64,000 bases of DNA from an uncultured Sphingobacteriaceae bacterium (GTDB lineage: Bacteria; Bacteroidota; Bacteroidia; Sphingobacteriales; Sphingobacteriaceae), in the NCBI GenBank assembly GCA_946480915.1, contig CAMLLO010000003.1:62001-126000 (forward strand). The letters are read 5' to 3'. Both the position numbers and the translations under genes were made by a program. The notes under the pieces are model-generated. The model was not told the origin of the DNA. It ran no database searches and saw only the letters and a list, made by a program, of their open reading frames with translations. Shown here in pieces: positions 55,253 to 64,000 of this stretch (within the stretch, counting starts at the first letter, position 1; each line of letters opens with the position of its first letter).

Positions 55253-56548
55253 ATGAAAGGATTTATCTTATTATCGGCAGTATTCCTGGCCTCCTGCTCT
55301 GTTCAGAAGCCTGTACCTGGCTCAAACCGGTTTAAATTTGATTTCGGCACAGAAAAAGCAGCGAAAGGATTTACAGCAGTTACTCCCCAAACGATCTATT
55401 CACCAGAAAAAGGATATGGATTTGATTTTGGAACGATACCTCAGGGATTTGAGCGTGGTGGCGATCTGTTGAAAGGAGATTTCGTGAAAGGAGAGCAGCC
55501 CTTTTATTTTTCTGTAAAAGTACCCGAAGGAAACTATAAAGTTACAGTGACACTTGGCGATGCAGAGGGAAGCACAACATCTACAATAAAGGCAGAATCG
55601 CGCAGGCTAATGCTCGAAAATGTAAAAACAGATGTAGGGAAATTCAGAACTGAAACCTTTATTGTACATGTTAAAGACCGTAATATAGACGCTGCCGCGC
55701 AGGTTTCTTTAAAACCAAGAGAGCTAACAAAGCTCGATTGGGATGATAAACTAACTCTCGAGTTTGATCTGAAAACTGCAGTAAGTGCTGTAGAAATTGA
55801 AAAGGTTAACGATCAGATTACGGTTTTTCTAGCCGGAAACTCTACCGTGGTAAACCAGGATGAAGAGCCATGGGCATCCTGGGGACAAATGATCACGCGT
55901 TTTTTTAAGCCTGGCGTGGCTATTTCAAACCATGCAGAATCGGGTCTGTCCTTAGGTAGTTTCATTGGAAGCAAAAGGTTGCAAAAGATATTAAGTATTA
56001 TGAAACCCGGTGATTACTTATTTGTAGAGTTCGGACATAATGACGAAAAGGAGAAAGGCCCCAATGACGGACCTTACAAATCGTACAGCGAAAGACTTCG
56101 CAAATTCGCAACAGAAGTGAAAGCCAAAGGCGGTCAGCTGGTTATTATTACGCCAACTGCCCGTCGCCGATTTGGGGATAATGGAAAAATGGAAAATACA
56201 CACGGTGATTATCCTGATGCAGCACGAAAAGTAGCACAGGAATTTAATGTTCCATTAATAGACCTTACCGTTTTAACAACTCAGATGTTCGACGCTATGG
56301 GTCCCGAAGGTTCAAAAAATGCGTTTGTTATTTATCCCGAGCAGAATTTGAATGATAATACGCACTTCAATCCTTATGGAGCGTATGAGATTGCAAAAAT
56401 TATTGCTCAGTCGATTAAGGATAAAAACCTGGGCATAGCAAAATATATAGATATGCCAGCTTTCAATCCTGCAAAGCCAGATTCTTTTGAGTCATTTAAC
56501 TGGCCGCCGAGCCCGAAGGCAAGTATTGTAAAGCCAGACGGAAATTAG
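55253..56548 (+). CDS. CE12-like rhamnogalacturonan acetylesterase lipoprotein
   Basis: SGNH-hydrolase esterase that removes acetyl groups from rhamnogalacturonan. 431 residues; lipobox Cys15 (LASC-SVQKP), so membrane-anchored. An N-terminal beta-sandwich (about 26-180: FKFDFG, VPEGNYKVTVTLGD) looks like a carbohydrate-binding module as found in many bacterial CE12 proteins. The catalytic domain begins with LAGNSTVVN (Ser197), then SNHAESGLSLGSF (block II), EFGHNDEKEKGPNDGPY (block III, N263) and NDNTHFNPYGAYEIAK (catalytic Asp/His). Starts 5 bp after GH95 and 3 bp before GH28. It is the second esterase of the locus; the two belong to different families. Confidence 0.9.
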   Translation: MKGFILLSAVFLASCSVQKPVPGSNRFKFDFGTEKAAKGFTAVTPQTIYSPEKGYGFDFGTIPQGFERGGDLLKGDFVKGEQPFYFSVKVPEGNYKVTVTLGDAEGSTTSTIKAESRRLMLENVKTDVGKFRTETFIVHVKDRNIDAAAQVSLKPRELTKLDWDDKLTLEFDLKTAVSAVEIEKVNDQITVFLAGNSTVVNQDEEPWASWGQMITRFFKPGVAISNHAESGLSLGSFIGSKRLQKILSIMKPGDYLFVEFGHNDEKEKGPNDGPYKSYSERLRKFATEVKAKGGQLVIITPTARRRFGDNGKMENTHGDYPDAARKVAQEFNVPLIDLTVLTTQMFDAMGPEGSKNAFVIYPEQNLNDNTHFNPYGAYEIAKIIAQSIKDKNLGIAKYIDMPAFNPAKPDSFESFNWPPSPKASIVKPDGN

Positions 56549-56551
56549 TTT

Positions 56552-58087
56552 ATGAAAAGCTTAAAGCTCACACTTTTGATTGTTCTGTTGACAATTACGA
56601 ATGCAGTTTGGGCAATAACCTATGATGTCAAAGCTTTTGGTGCGACAGGAAATGGAACAATATTAGATACAGACGCGATCAATAAGGCGATAGACGCGGC
56701 TGCTAAAGGCGGTGGAGGCACAGTAAATTTTCCGGCCGGAACTTATCTGAGTTATTCTATTCGTTTGAAAAGTAATATTACCCTTTACCTTGAACAAGGC
56801 GCCACGCTGCTGGCTGCCGCACCGCAGGGTGATGTTGGCTATGATGTTCCCGAGCTGAACGAATGGGGCGATAAATTTCGATACCAGGATTTTGGACATA
56901 GCCATTGGCGTAACAGTTTAATATGGGGCGAGAACCTGGAGAATATTTCGATTCTTGGGCCCGGAACCATTTATGGAAAAGGATTAACAAGAGGCGGGCC
57001 CACCCGAGCTCCATTCGGGAATAAGGCAATAGCTCTTAAATTATGTAGAAACGTAATCCTTAAAGATTTCACTATTCTTTACGGCGGGCATTTTGGTATC
57101 CTGGCAACAGGCGTCGATAATCTTACGATCGACAACCTTAAAATTGATACCAACCGCGACGGTATGGATATTGATTGCTGCCGCAATGTTCGTATTTCGA
57201 ACTGTTCTGTTAACTCTCCCTGGGACGATGCCATCTGTCTCAAAAGTTCTTACGCCTTAGGTTTTTCTCGGGCTACCGAAAATATAACGATTACCAATTG
57301 TCAGGTTACCGGTTTCGATAGGGGGACTTTTTTAAACGGAACCTACAAACGCGATGAATATAAATTGGTTCCCGACCGGGAAGGCCCGACCGGCCGAATA
57401 AAATTCGGTACAGAATCTAACGGCGGTTTCCGAAATATAACAATCTCGAATTGTGTATTTGAATTCTGCAGAGGCTTAGCTTTAGAAACCGTAGACGGTG
57501 GTTTGCTGGAAGATGTCTCGATCAGCAATATTACCATGCGGGATATCGTCAATTCGCCAATATTTTTACGTTTGGGTGGCCGTATGCGCGGACCGGAAGG
57601 GGTGCCGATAGGAAAGTTAAGAAGAATCAATATCAGCAATCTGGTGGTTTATAACGCCGATTCTCATTTCTCATCACTGATCAGCGGGCTCCCTGGAAAT
57701 GATATTGAGGATGTGAAATTGAGCAACATCAGGATATTTTACAAACCAATAGATTCTGCGGAATCAAAGATTCAGAAAACTGTTCCTGAATATGAGAAAA
57801 CTTATCCGGAACCTGAGAAGTTTGGTGTTATGCCTTCTTATGGATTTTATATCCGCCATGCGAAAAACTTTGAATTGAATAATGTTGAAGTGAGCTTTTT
57901 AGGCAAAGAAACGAGGCCGGCATTTATCTTGATTGATGTAAAAGGAATCCAACTGAATAATGTCAGAGCTCAAAAAGCAGGAGATGCTCCGGTTTTGATG
58001 TTAAAAGATGTCTCAGGTTTTGAATCCAGAGGCGGCAATATGGTAAAGGATACGAAGGTTCGATCGTTTAAGGATAAGAATTTCTAG
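56552..58087 (+). CDS. GH28 polygalacturonase or rhamnogalacturonan hydrolase
   Basis: Right-handed beta-helix hydrolase of the pectin backbone, 511 residues with signal peptide 1-21 (NAVWA). The pectate-lyase-like N-terminus FGATGNGTILDTDAINKAID is typical. Active-site region: NRDGMDIDC (201-209, variant of NTDG), WDDAICLKSS (224-233, catalytic Asp pair) and GRIKFGTESNGG (281-292, the RIK motif). The usual GHG motif is not seen; FDRGTF (255-260) stands near that place. Such variants are common among exo-acting and rhamnogalacturonan-type GH28 members, so exo-galacturonidase activity is the better guess. Follows CE12 after 3 bp. A REP-like repeat separates it from PL22. Confidence 0.9.
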   Translation: MKSLKLTLLIVLLTITNAVWAITYDVKAFGATGNGTILDTDAINKAIDAAAKGGGGTVNFPAGTYLSYSIRLKSNITLYLEQGATLLAAAPQGDVGYDVPELNEWGDKFRYQDFGHSHWRNSLIWGENLENISILGPGTIYGKGLTRGGPTRAPFGNKAIALKLCRNVILKDFTILYGGHFGILATGVDNLTIDNLKIDTNRDGMDIDCCRNVRISNCSVNSPWDDAICLKSSYALGFSRATENITITNCQVTGFDRGTFLNGTYKRDEYKLVPDREGPTGRIKFGTESNGGFRNITISNCVFEFCRGLALETVDGGLLEDVSISNITMRDIVNSPIFLRLGGRMRGPEGVPIGKLRRINISNLVVYNADSHFSSLISGLPGNDIEDVKLSNIRIFYKPIDSAESKIQKTVPEYEKTYPEPEKFGVMPSYGFYIRHAKNFELNNVEVSFLGKETRPAFILIDVKGIQLNNVRAQKAGDAPVLMLKDVSGFESRGGNMVKDTKVRSFKDKNF

Positions 58088-58112
58088 GCAGTGATACTTT
58101 TTGATAAAAGAG

Positions 58113-58155
58113 GTGTCATCCAGAGAGCGCCGTCATTCTGAATTTGTTTCAGAAT
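58113..58155 (+). repeat. REP-like palindromic intergenic element
   Basis: The gap before PL22 contains GTCATCCAGAGAGCGCC followed by a GTCATTCTGAA / TTCAGAAT hairpin (8-bp stem 58135-58142 with 58148-58155). This GTCATnCTGA...TTTCAG pattern is, from memory, a widespread repetitive palindrome in Bacteroidota genomes. It may tune mRNA stability between GH28 and PL22. Confidence 0.5.
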
Positions 58156-58197
58156 CTTAAACCATTAAAAGAATGTTAAAATAAAAGATTTATAAAA

Positions 58198-59421
58198 ATG
58201 AAACATAAGGTCATAGCATTAGTCAGTGTACTCGCAGCAATTCAGGGCCTCGCTTTATTTGCTCAGGAACGATTAGAAACAGGCTCAAAAAAACCTATGC
58301 CGCTCGAGTGGATCGATAAGGATACAGGTCATAAAGTGCGCAGAATATCCAGAATTCCCGGCAGTAATGGAAGCTTTTATTTTCATAACAATCCCTTTAT
58401 TGACGATAAAATGCTTTTTTACAATACCCTGGATTCCAACAGGCAGGTGTATGCAGTCAATCTTAAAAAGCTTGCTACCGAACAAGTCACCAGTCAGCCT
58501 TCCCGTAGGATTGGTGAAATAGTGGCCCATAAAGCCAAAGAGGTTGTTTATCAGGTTAAAGACAGCGTTTTTGCCACAAGCGTTATTACAAAGAAGACTC
58601 GTCTTTTATATGTGTTCCCTGCAAGTTTTAAGGCTACGGTCTCAACTCTCAATGCAGACGAAACAGTTTTAGCGGGGCGATATAGTGATGGGATGGCTGA
58701 AAAAGAGATATTAAAACAGTATCCTGCAAAGAGTGAGTATTTCAATCGTATTTATGATGCCAAAATTCCGAATACCTTATTTACCATTAATATTAAAACC
58801 GGCGAACTGAAAAAGATCCATACAGAAAACACTTGGCTGGGGCATGTTCAGTTCTCCCCGACAGACAAAGATCTTTTGATGTTTTGTCATGAAGGACCAT
58901 GGCATAAAGTTGACCGCATCTGGACGATAAATATTAAAACAGGTGAAGTTATTAAGCGGCATACCCGCACCATGGAAATGGAGATTGCCGGCCACGAATT
59001 CTTCTCGCCGGATGGCAAAACCATTTGGTTTGACCATCAAATGCCTCGGAGCACAACGTTTTATTTAACAGGTGTGGACCTGAAATCCGGAAAAGTGAAA
59101 AAATATCAGCTTCAGCGAAATGAGTGGTCGATTCATTTTAATGTTTCTCCAGATCAAAAACTTTTCGCAGGTGACGGTGGGGACCCGGGCCAGGTTGCTA
59201 AGGCTGAAAATGGAATGTGGATATACCTGTTCAGGCCACAAGGCGACAAGTTCAAAGCAGAGCGTCTGGTTAATATGAAGGCACATGACTATAAACTGGA
59301 ACCTAATGTTCATTTTTCACCCGATGGTAAATGGGTAATATTCAGAGCGAATTTTGAAGGCGAAAGTCAGGTATATGCCGTGGAAATAGCAAAGAACACT
59401 GAAGAAGAACACAATCATTAA
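58198..59421 (+). CDS. PL22-family oligogalacturonide lyase
   Basis: Lyase that splits short, often unsaturated, galacturonides to give 5-keto-4-deoxyuronate. 407 residues with signal peptide ending LFA-Q (residue 22), so periplasmic. The beta-propeller appears as repeated blades (HVQFSPTDKDLLMFCHEGPW, GHEFFSPDGKTIWFDHQM, SIHFNVSPDQKLFAGDG, NVHFSPDGKWVIFRANF). Histidines and a Gln in these blades match the metal site and catalytic His expected in this family (HEGPWHKVDRIW, FDHQMP, HFNVSPD). N-terminal EWIDKDTGHKVRRIS is typical. Secreted PL22-like proteins of Bacteroidota may prefer rhamnogalacturonan-derived ends; not decidable here. GH106 starts 9 bp downstream. Confidence 0.88.
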   Translation: MKHKVIALVSVLAAIQGLALFAQERLETGSKKPMPLEWIDKDTGHKVRRISRIPGSNGSFYFHNNPFIDDKMLFYNTLDSNRQVYAVNLKKLATEQVTSQPSRRIGEIVAHKAKEVVYQVKDSVFATSVITKKTRLLYVFPASFKATVSTLNADETVLAGRYSDGMAEKEILKQYPAKSEYFNRIYDAKIPNTLFTINIKTGELKKIHTENTWLGHVQFSPTDKDLLMFCHEGPWHKVDRIWTINIKTGEVIKRHTRTMEMEIAGHEFFSPDGKTIWFDHQMPRSTTFYLTGVDLKSGKVKKYQLQRNEWSIHFNVSPDQKLFAGDGGDPGQVAKAENGMWIYLFRPQGDKFKAERLVNMKAHDYKLEPNVHFSPDGKWVIFRANFEGESQVYAVEIAKNTEEEHNH

Positions 59422-59430
59422 TAAAATTAC

Positions 59431-62277
59431 ATGAAAACGAATTTTATAAAAATTGGATTTGCAGTAGCAATTCTTAGTAACTCTTTAAGTGCTTTCGCGC
59501 AAACCGCTCCTCAATGGCCCGAAATTACCCGGCAAAATAAGCCATGGGCGCGCTGGTGGTGGGAAGGCAGCGCGGTGAATGAAAAAGACCTTAGCTGGAT
59601 TATGGAAGAATACCATAAAGTTGGTTTGGGCGGTTTGGAGATAACTCCGATTTACGGCGTAAAAGGTTACGAAAAACAATTTATTGATTTTCTTTCGCCT
59701 AAATGGATTGGGATGCTTAACCACACCTTAAAAGAAGGTAAGCGTTTAGATTTAGGAATTGATATGGCCCAGGCTTCGGGCTGGCCCTTCGGCGGTCCAT
59801 GGGTGACAAATGATGACGCCAGCAAATACGTCGCATATAAAACCTATGCCTTAAAAGGAGGCGAGAAAATGAATGCCCCGGTTCAGTACATGCAGCCCGC
59901 TCTGGTACGTACCGTAGGCGAGCGAATCGATATCTCAAAATTAAAGGAACCAATTGCATCAAATCCAGACCTCCAATTACATGCTTTTGATCAGGTGCGC
60001 TTTCCAAAACTATTGCCTCTACAAGCTTTGATGGCTTATTCTGATAATGGCCAAATACTGGATCTAACGAAAAAAGTAAATTCCTCCGGCATTTTAAACT
60101 GGACAGCACCCGCCGGAAACTGGAACCTATACGCAGCTTTTGAAGGATGGCACGGAAAAATGGTAGAACGTGCCGGTCCGGGTGGTGAGGGATATGCAAT
60201 CGACCACTTTTCTAAAACTGCGACTGATAATTATCTGAAGTATTTTGATAAAGCTTTTAAAACTGCGGATCTCTCAGGCTTGAGAGGTTTTTTCAATGAC
60301 TCGTATGAAGTTGATGATGCTCAGGGTGAAGCAAACTGGACGCCACGATTTTTTGACGAGTTTCAAACACGCAGGGGCTATGACTTGAAGAATCATTTGC
60401 CGGCTTTATTCGGCAAGGATACTGAGGGAAAAAAAATGCGGGTGCTGACAGATTACAGGGAAACTATTTCGGACTTACTTCTCGAAAATTATACCAAAAC
60501 CTGGCACAATTGGGCCAAAACTCGTGGAAAGATTATCCGTAACCAGGCACATGGTTCTCCGGCCAATATTCTGGATTTATACGCAGCCACCGATATTCCC
60601 GAAACGGAAGGGAGCGATATTCTGCGTTTGAAGTTTGCGTCTTCCGCAGCTCACGTTACCGGAAAACCATTGACTTCATCCGAATCGGCAACATGGGAAA
60701 ATGAGCATTTTCTTTCAAAACTTGGAGATATTAAAAAAGCGATGGATCTTTTTCTGTTAGGCGGAATCAACCATACGTTTTATCACGGTTCGAATTATAC
60801 ACCGCAGAATGAAGCATGGCCAGGATGGTTGTTTTATGCTGCTGTTCACTTTACTCCCAACAATACTTTTTGGAAAGATTTTGGGAAATTGAATAATTAT
60901 GTCGCCCATGTCCAGTCGTTTATGCAAAAAGGAACTCCCGATAACGATGTATTGCTTTATCTGCCTATTTACGATACATATGCTAGCCCGGGCAGAACAC
61001 TTCTTCAGCATTTTGATGGAATCGATCATGGCTTTAAAGGAACAAGTCTGGAAGAAAGCGCCCGTTTCTTGCATTCACAAGGACATAGTTTTGATTTTAT
61101 TTCGGACGCCCAGATTCTAAACACGTCTGCCGCTGATGGCTTAATCCAAACAGGAGGCATTTCATATAAAACGATCGTGGTGCCGCAGACGAAGTTTATG
61201 CCACTTGCTACATTTCAGAAATTAGTGTCTCTGGCGCAAAGTGGAGCCACGATTGTGTTTTATAAAAACACTCCTGCTGATGTTCCCGGTTTGGGAAATT
61301 TAGAACAGAAGCAGGCAGAGTTTAAACATCTGATTTCTGGCTTAAATTTCTCGTCTGTACATGGAACAAAGAAAGCAGTTCTGGGAAGCGGAAGCTTTTT
61401 AATCGCAGATGATCTGGATAAAACTCTAAGTTCAATAAACATCCTTCGCGAAAGCCTTGTAGACCGGGGTTTACAAGTTATTCGCCGCAAATCCGATACC
61501 GGATATTATTACTTCATTGTAAATTCAACAGATAAGGATATAAACGACTGGGTGTCGCTGCAGAATGAGGCTTCTTCGGTAGCTCTATTCAATCCCATGA
61601 CGGAAAAAACAGGCTATGGAAGTATCAGAAAGGGAACTAATAAAACAGATGTTTATCTTCAGTTAGCAAAAGGCGAGAGTATGATTCTGGAATTATCGAC
61701 TCTGTCCGTAAATGGACGTTCCTATTCTTACACTGTACCTGCCGGTGAAGCAAAACCTATTTCAGGAAAATGGAAAGTGATGTTTTTAAATGGCGGCCCA
61801 ACCTTGCCGGCTGCAGTACATGTTTCTAAACTTGAGTCGTGGACCAACTTCAGTTCAAAGGGAGTGAGGGATTTTTCGGGTACAGCCAGCTACACAACAA
61901 CCTTCAAAAAGCCAAAAGTGAAAGCACGAACCTGGCTTTTGAACCTTGGAGATGTGCAGGAGAGTGCCCGGATTTTGTTAAATGGAAAAGAGCTCGGCAC
62001 TGTAATAGGTCCGGTTTATCAGTTAGAAGTACCTTCTGATCAGCTAAAGCGCTTAAATACTTTGGTCATCGAAGTTTCCAACTCTATGGCGAATCGGGCG
62101 GCTTACCTGGACAGGAATAAAATTTACTGGAAGAAATTCTATAATACCAATATGCCCGCGAGACTGGCTGCAAATCGCGGTTCCGACGGATTGTTTACCG
62201 CTGCTAACTGGCAGCCAAGGGCATCTGGATTAATTGGCCCGGTTACCATAACGCCGATGATGGAAGTTAAGCCTTAG
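59431..62277 (+). CDS. GH106 alpha-L-rhamnosidase
   Basis: Inverting exo-glycosidase that releases terminal alpha-L-rhamnose, here most likely from rhamnogalacturonan oligosaccharides. 948 residues with signal peptide ending AFA-Q (residue 23). GH106 features are WARWWWEGSAVNEKDLSWIMEEY, GLGGLEITPIYG, DLGIDMAQASGWPFGGPWV, the acidic active-site segments FNDSYEVDD and SSESATWENEH, and GGINHTFYHGSNYTPQNEAWPGW. A C-terminal beta-sandwich (about 830-945) carries LNLGDVQESARILLNGKELG, resembling a galactose-binding-like domain. Length is usual. It is the last gene before a 274-bp gap; repeats and a hairpin follow. Confidence 0.92.
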   Translation: MKTNFIKIGFAVAILSNSLSAFAQTAPQWPEITRQNKPWARWWWEGSAVNEKDLSWIMEEYHKVGLGGLEITPIYGVKGYEKQFIDFLSPKWIGMLNHTLKEGKRLDLGIDMAQASGWPFGGPWVTNDDASKYVAYKTYALKGGEKMNAPVQYMQPALVRTVGERIDISKLKEPIASNPDLQLHAFDQVRFPKLLPLQALMAYSDNGQILDLTKKVNSSGILNWTAPAGNWNLYAAFEGWHGKMVERAGPGGEGYAIDHFSKTATDNYLKYFDKAFKTADLSGLRGFFNDSYEVDDAQGEANWTPRFFDEFQTRRGYDLKNHLPALFGKDTEGKKMRVLTDYRETISDLLLENYTKTWHNWAKTRGKIIRNQAHGSPANILDLYAATDIPETEGSDILRLKFASSAAHVTGKPLTSSESATWENEHFLSKLGDIKKAMDLFLLGGINHTFYHGSNYTPQNEAWPGWLFYAAVHFTPNNTFWKDFGKLNNYVAHVQSFMQKGTPDNDVLLYLPIYDTYASPGRTLLQHFDGIDHGFKGTSLEESARFLHSQGHSFDFISDAQILNTSAADGLIQTGGISYKTIVVPQTKFMPLATFQKLVSLAQSGATIVFYKNTPADVPGLGNLEQKQAEFKHLISGLNFSSVHGTKKAVLGSGSFLIADDLDKTLSSINILRESLVDRGLQVIRRKSDTGYYYFIVNSTDKDINDWVSLQNEASSVALFNPMTEKTGYGSIRKGTNKTDVYLQLAKGESMILELSTLSVNGRSYSYTVPAGEAKPISGKWKVMFLNGGPTLPAAVHVSKLESWTNFSSKGVRDFSGTASYTTTFKKPKVKARTWLLNLGDVQESARILLNGKELGTVIGPVYQLEVPSDQLKRLNTLVIEVSNSMANRAAYLDRNKIYWKKFYNTNMPARLAANRGSDGLFTAANWQPRASGLIGPVTITPMMEVKP

Positions 62278-62286
62278 ATTGAGGCG

Positions 62287-62380
62287 AAAGGTTGAAAGTT
62301 GAAAGGGTTGAAGGTTAGAGGTTGAATGTTGGAGGGGAAAGATTGAAAGACAAAAGGTTGAATTTGCAGGTTGAAATAAG
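62287..62380 (+). repeat. Low-complexity GGTTGAA repeat tract
   Basis: Imperfect tandem copies of (G)GTTGAA(A/T) fill the start of the gap after GH106. Such tracts are, as I recall, frequent in Pedobacter-like intergenic DNA. No coding meaning. Confidence 0.6.
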
Positions 62381-62483
62381 CTCCCAATACTCGTCTCCAT
62401 TAGGAGAGGGTGCGGGAGGAACAAGCGCGCAAATCCGGGTTAAGCTTTTTTAGAGTTGACAACTTTTAGAATTTGTCAACTCT
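62381..62483 (+). other. Palindromic elements before GH115
   Basis: GTCTCC/GGAGAG arms near 62394-62409 form a short REP-like hairpin followed by GTGCGGGAGGA. Further on, an 11-bp stem AGAGTTGACAA (62452-62462) pairs with 62473-62483 across a 10-nt loop. The second may terminate the GH106 transcript, although its T-run is weak. No CAGGA operator is present, so whether GH115 has its own promoter is open. Confidence 0.4.
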
Positions 62484-62551
62484 TTACTTGATTACAAATG
62501 TGGGTAAAGGTTATTTGCGTTAGGGAATGTGTTGAAATAATTTAAAAGGAA

Positions 62552-64000
62552 ATGCATCAACAAAAAACACACTATATAATTCTACTCGGTTTTATATTTA
62601 CGATTGTAAGTATTGGACCCTCGATTGCCCAAATTTCTATATTATTTAAGCCCACTGCTAACTCTTTTCCTTTAGTCGCAAACGGTAAAGCTTCTCAAAT
62701 TTATACTGATGCCATGGATGCTGAAGTGGTGCACATTGCAGCAAATGCTCTAAAAAATGATCTAAAACTTGTTACTGGATTAGTGCCTGAAACAGCAAGT
62801 TTAAAATCCTCGTTCCCTCAGGTTTTGATTGGCACAATTGGGAAATCAAAGCTCATAGACCAGCTTATAGTCAGTAAAAAACTCAGCACAGATAAGCTTA
62901 AAGGCAAATGGGAGTCCTTCAGTATTTCTGTTGTCAATAATCCATTTCCAAATGTGAAACAAGCCTTAGTTATAGCAGGTAGTGATCCTCGCGGTACTGC
63001 TTTTGGTGTGTTTGAATTATCTAAAAAAATTGGTGTATCGCCTTTTTATTGGTGGGCCGATGTTAATCCGGCACAACATAAGGAGATCTTTATTCAGGGC
63101 AATTTCGTGTCTGATCCGCCGTCTGTAAAATACCGTGGGATATTCTTGAATGATGAGGATTGGGGCCTGCAGCCCTGGGCCGCTAAAACATTCGAACCCG
63201 AAACCGGCGATATCGGACCGAAGACCTACGCCAGAATTTTTGAGTTGTTGCTTCGCCTTAAGGCCAATCTGATATGGCCGGCTATGCATCCAAGTACCAA
63301 AGCCTTTTATTCTTATCCCGGTAATAAAAAAGTGGCTGAGGATTATGCAATCGTAGTGGGCTCATCTCATGCAGAACCCATGCTCCGAAATAACGTCGGC
63401 GAATGGGATAAATCTATGGGCGATTTCAATTACATCACCAATCGGGAGAAAATTTATAATTATTGGGAAAGTCGGGTGAAAGAGAGTAAGGGTAACGATG
63501 CAATTTATACCTTGGGTATGCGTGGTGTTCACGACAGCGGAATGGAAGGTGTTAAAAGTGTGAAAGAGGCCGTTCCATTGCTGGAAAAAATTATTGGAGA
63601 ACAAAGAGGTATGCTTAAAAAGTATATTAATCCTGATGTTGCAGCCATACCTCAGGTGTTTACCGTTTATAAGGAAGTTCTTGATATTTACGATGCTAAC
63701 ATAAAATTGCCGGGAGATATAACCGTTGTTTGGCCCGATGATAATTACGGATATATTCAACGATTGAACAATGAGAAAGAAAAGAAACGTTCGGGTGGCT
63801 CGGGCGTTTACTATCACGCTTCCTATTGGGGCAGGCCGCATGATTATTTGTGGTTAAGTTCAACCCATCCCGGACTAATTCGAGAGGAAATGATGAAAGC
63901 CTATCAAACCGGATCAGATCGTTTATGGGTGCTGAATGTTGGTGATATTAAGCCATTAGAATATAATATTCAGATGTTTATGGATATGGCTTATAAGGTC
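62552..64000 (+). CDS. GH115 alpha-glucuronidase, 3'-partial
   Basis: Exo-glycosidase that removes (4-O-methyl-)alpha-D-glucuronate side groups from glycans such as glucuronoxylan, or from decorated pectin or arabinogalactan side chains. The frame is open for 483 codons from ATG 62552 and runs off the window. Signal peptide ends GPSIA-Q (residue 26). Family features are SDPRGTAFGVFELSKKIGVSPFYWWADV, YRGIFLNDEDWGLQPWAAKTFEP, LLRLKANLIWPAMHP, GSSHAEPMLRNN, TLGMRGVHDSGMEG, WPDDNYGYI and YYHASYWGRPHDYLWL, all diagnostic of GH115. The C-terminal part is outside the window. It shows that the enzyme locus continues. Confidence 0.93.
   Translation, partial: MHQQKTHYIILLGFIFTIVSIGPSIAQISILFKPTANSFPLVANGKASQIYTDAMDAEVVHIAANALKNDLKLVTGLVPETASLKSSFPQVLIGTIGKSKLIDQLIVSKKLSTDKLKGKWESFSISVVNNPFPNVKQALVIAGSDPRGTAFGVFELSKKIGVSPFYWWADVNPAQHKEIFIQGNFVSDPPSVKYRGIFLNDEDWGLQPWAAKTFEPETGDIGPKTYARIFELLLRLKANLIWPAMHPSTKAFYSYPGNKKVAEDYAIVVGSSHAEPMLRNNVGEWDKSMGDFNYITNREKIYNYWESRVKESKGNDAIYTLGMRGVHDSGMEGVKSVKEAVPLLEKIIGEQRGMLKKYINPDVAAIPQVFTVYKEVLDIYDANIKLPGDITVVWPDDNYGYIQRLNNEKEKKRSGGSGVYYHASYWGRPHDYLWLSSTHPGLIREEMMKAYQTGSDRLWVLNVGDIKPLEYNIQMFMDMAYKV

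Noticed and set aside
1..64000. CRISPR arrays, tRNA or rRNA genes, transposases, phage genes
   Set aside because: No regularly spaced repeats, no RNA-gene signatures and no mobile-element proteins were seen; the duplicated modules carry no flanking insertion sequences that I can detect.

Overview
The window is dense, almost entirely plus-strand Bacteroidota DNA. It holds six SusC/SusD pairs (TonB-dependent outer-membrane transporter plus surface glycan-binding lipoprotein), an ECF sigma factor with its FecR anti-sigma factor, and a run of pectin-type glycan-degrading enzymes. Weak ribosome-binding sites, A-rich leaders, promoter -7 elements of the form TAnnTTnG, and the style of the SusC/SusD and FecR proteins point to Sphingobacteriaceae, probably Pedobacter or a close relative. 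The genus is an inference from family style, not a measurement.

Layout. (1) 2-7433: ECF sigma factor (5' end outside the window), FecR anti-sigma, a SusC with an N-terminal STN signalling domain, and its SusD. (2) 8058-13580: a second SusC/SusD pair without STN, whose mRNA leader folds like that of the first. (3) 14272-29863: a seven-gene module (A) of FAS1 lipoprotein, SusC, SusD, FAS1 lipoprotein, FAS1 lipoprotein, SusC, SusD. (4) 29864-33687: a regulatory island with a decayed minus-strand frame, an OmpR-type response regulator, its histidine kinase and a small unknown protein. (5) 33688-49101: a second seven-gene module (B), gene for gene in the same order as A and clearly paralogous. (6) 49420-64000: the enzyme section with an SGNH acetylesterase, GH105, GH95, CE12-type acetylesterase, GH28, PL22, GH106 and the first 483 codons of a GH115.

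How it may work together. The enzymes fit breakdown of rhamnogalacturonan-like pectin. The esterases deacetylate, GH28 cuts next to galacturonate, GH106 removes rhamnose, GH105 and PL22 process unsaturated galacturonides, and GH95 and GH115 remove fucose/galactose and (methyl)glucuronate decorations. SusC/SusD pairs would import the oligosaccharides, and the FAS1 lipoproteins occupy the place where SusE/SusF-like surface binding proteins usually sit.

The most notable regulatory signal is a direct repeat of CAGG(A/T) with a 10-bp period. It lies exactly 37 bp (start to start) upstream of a Bacteroidota -7 element at four promoters: before module A, before module B, before the esterase gene and before the GH105 gene. 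This ties both FAS1/SusCD modules and the enzyme section into one putative regulon. The OmpR-family response regulator encoded between the two modules is the obvious, unproven, candidate regulator. I see no tRNA or rRNA genes, CRISPR arrays, transposases or integrases.
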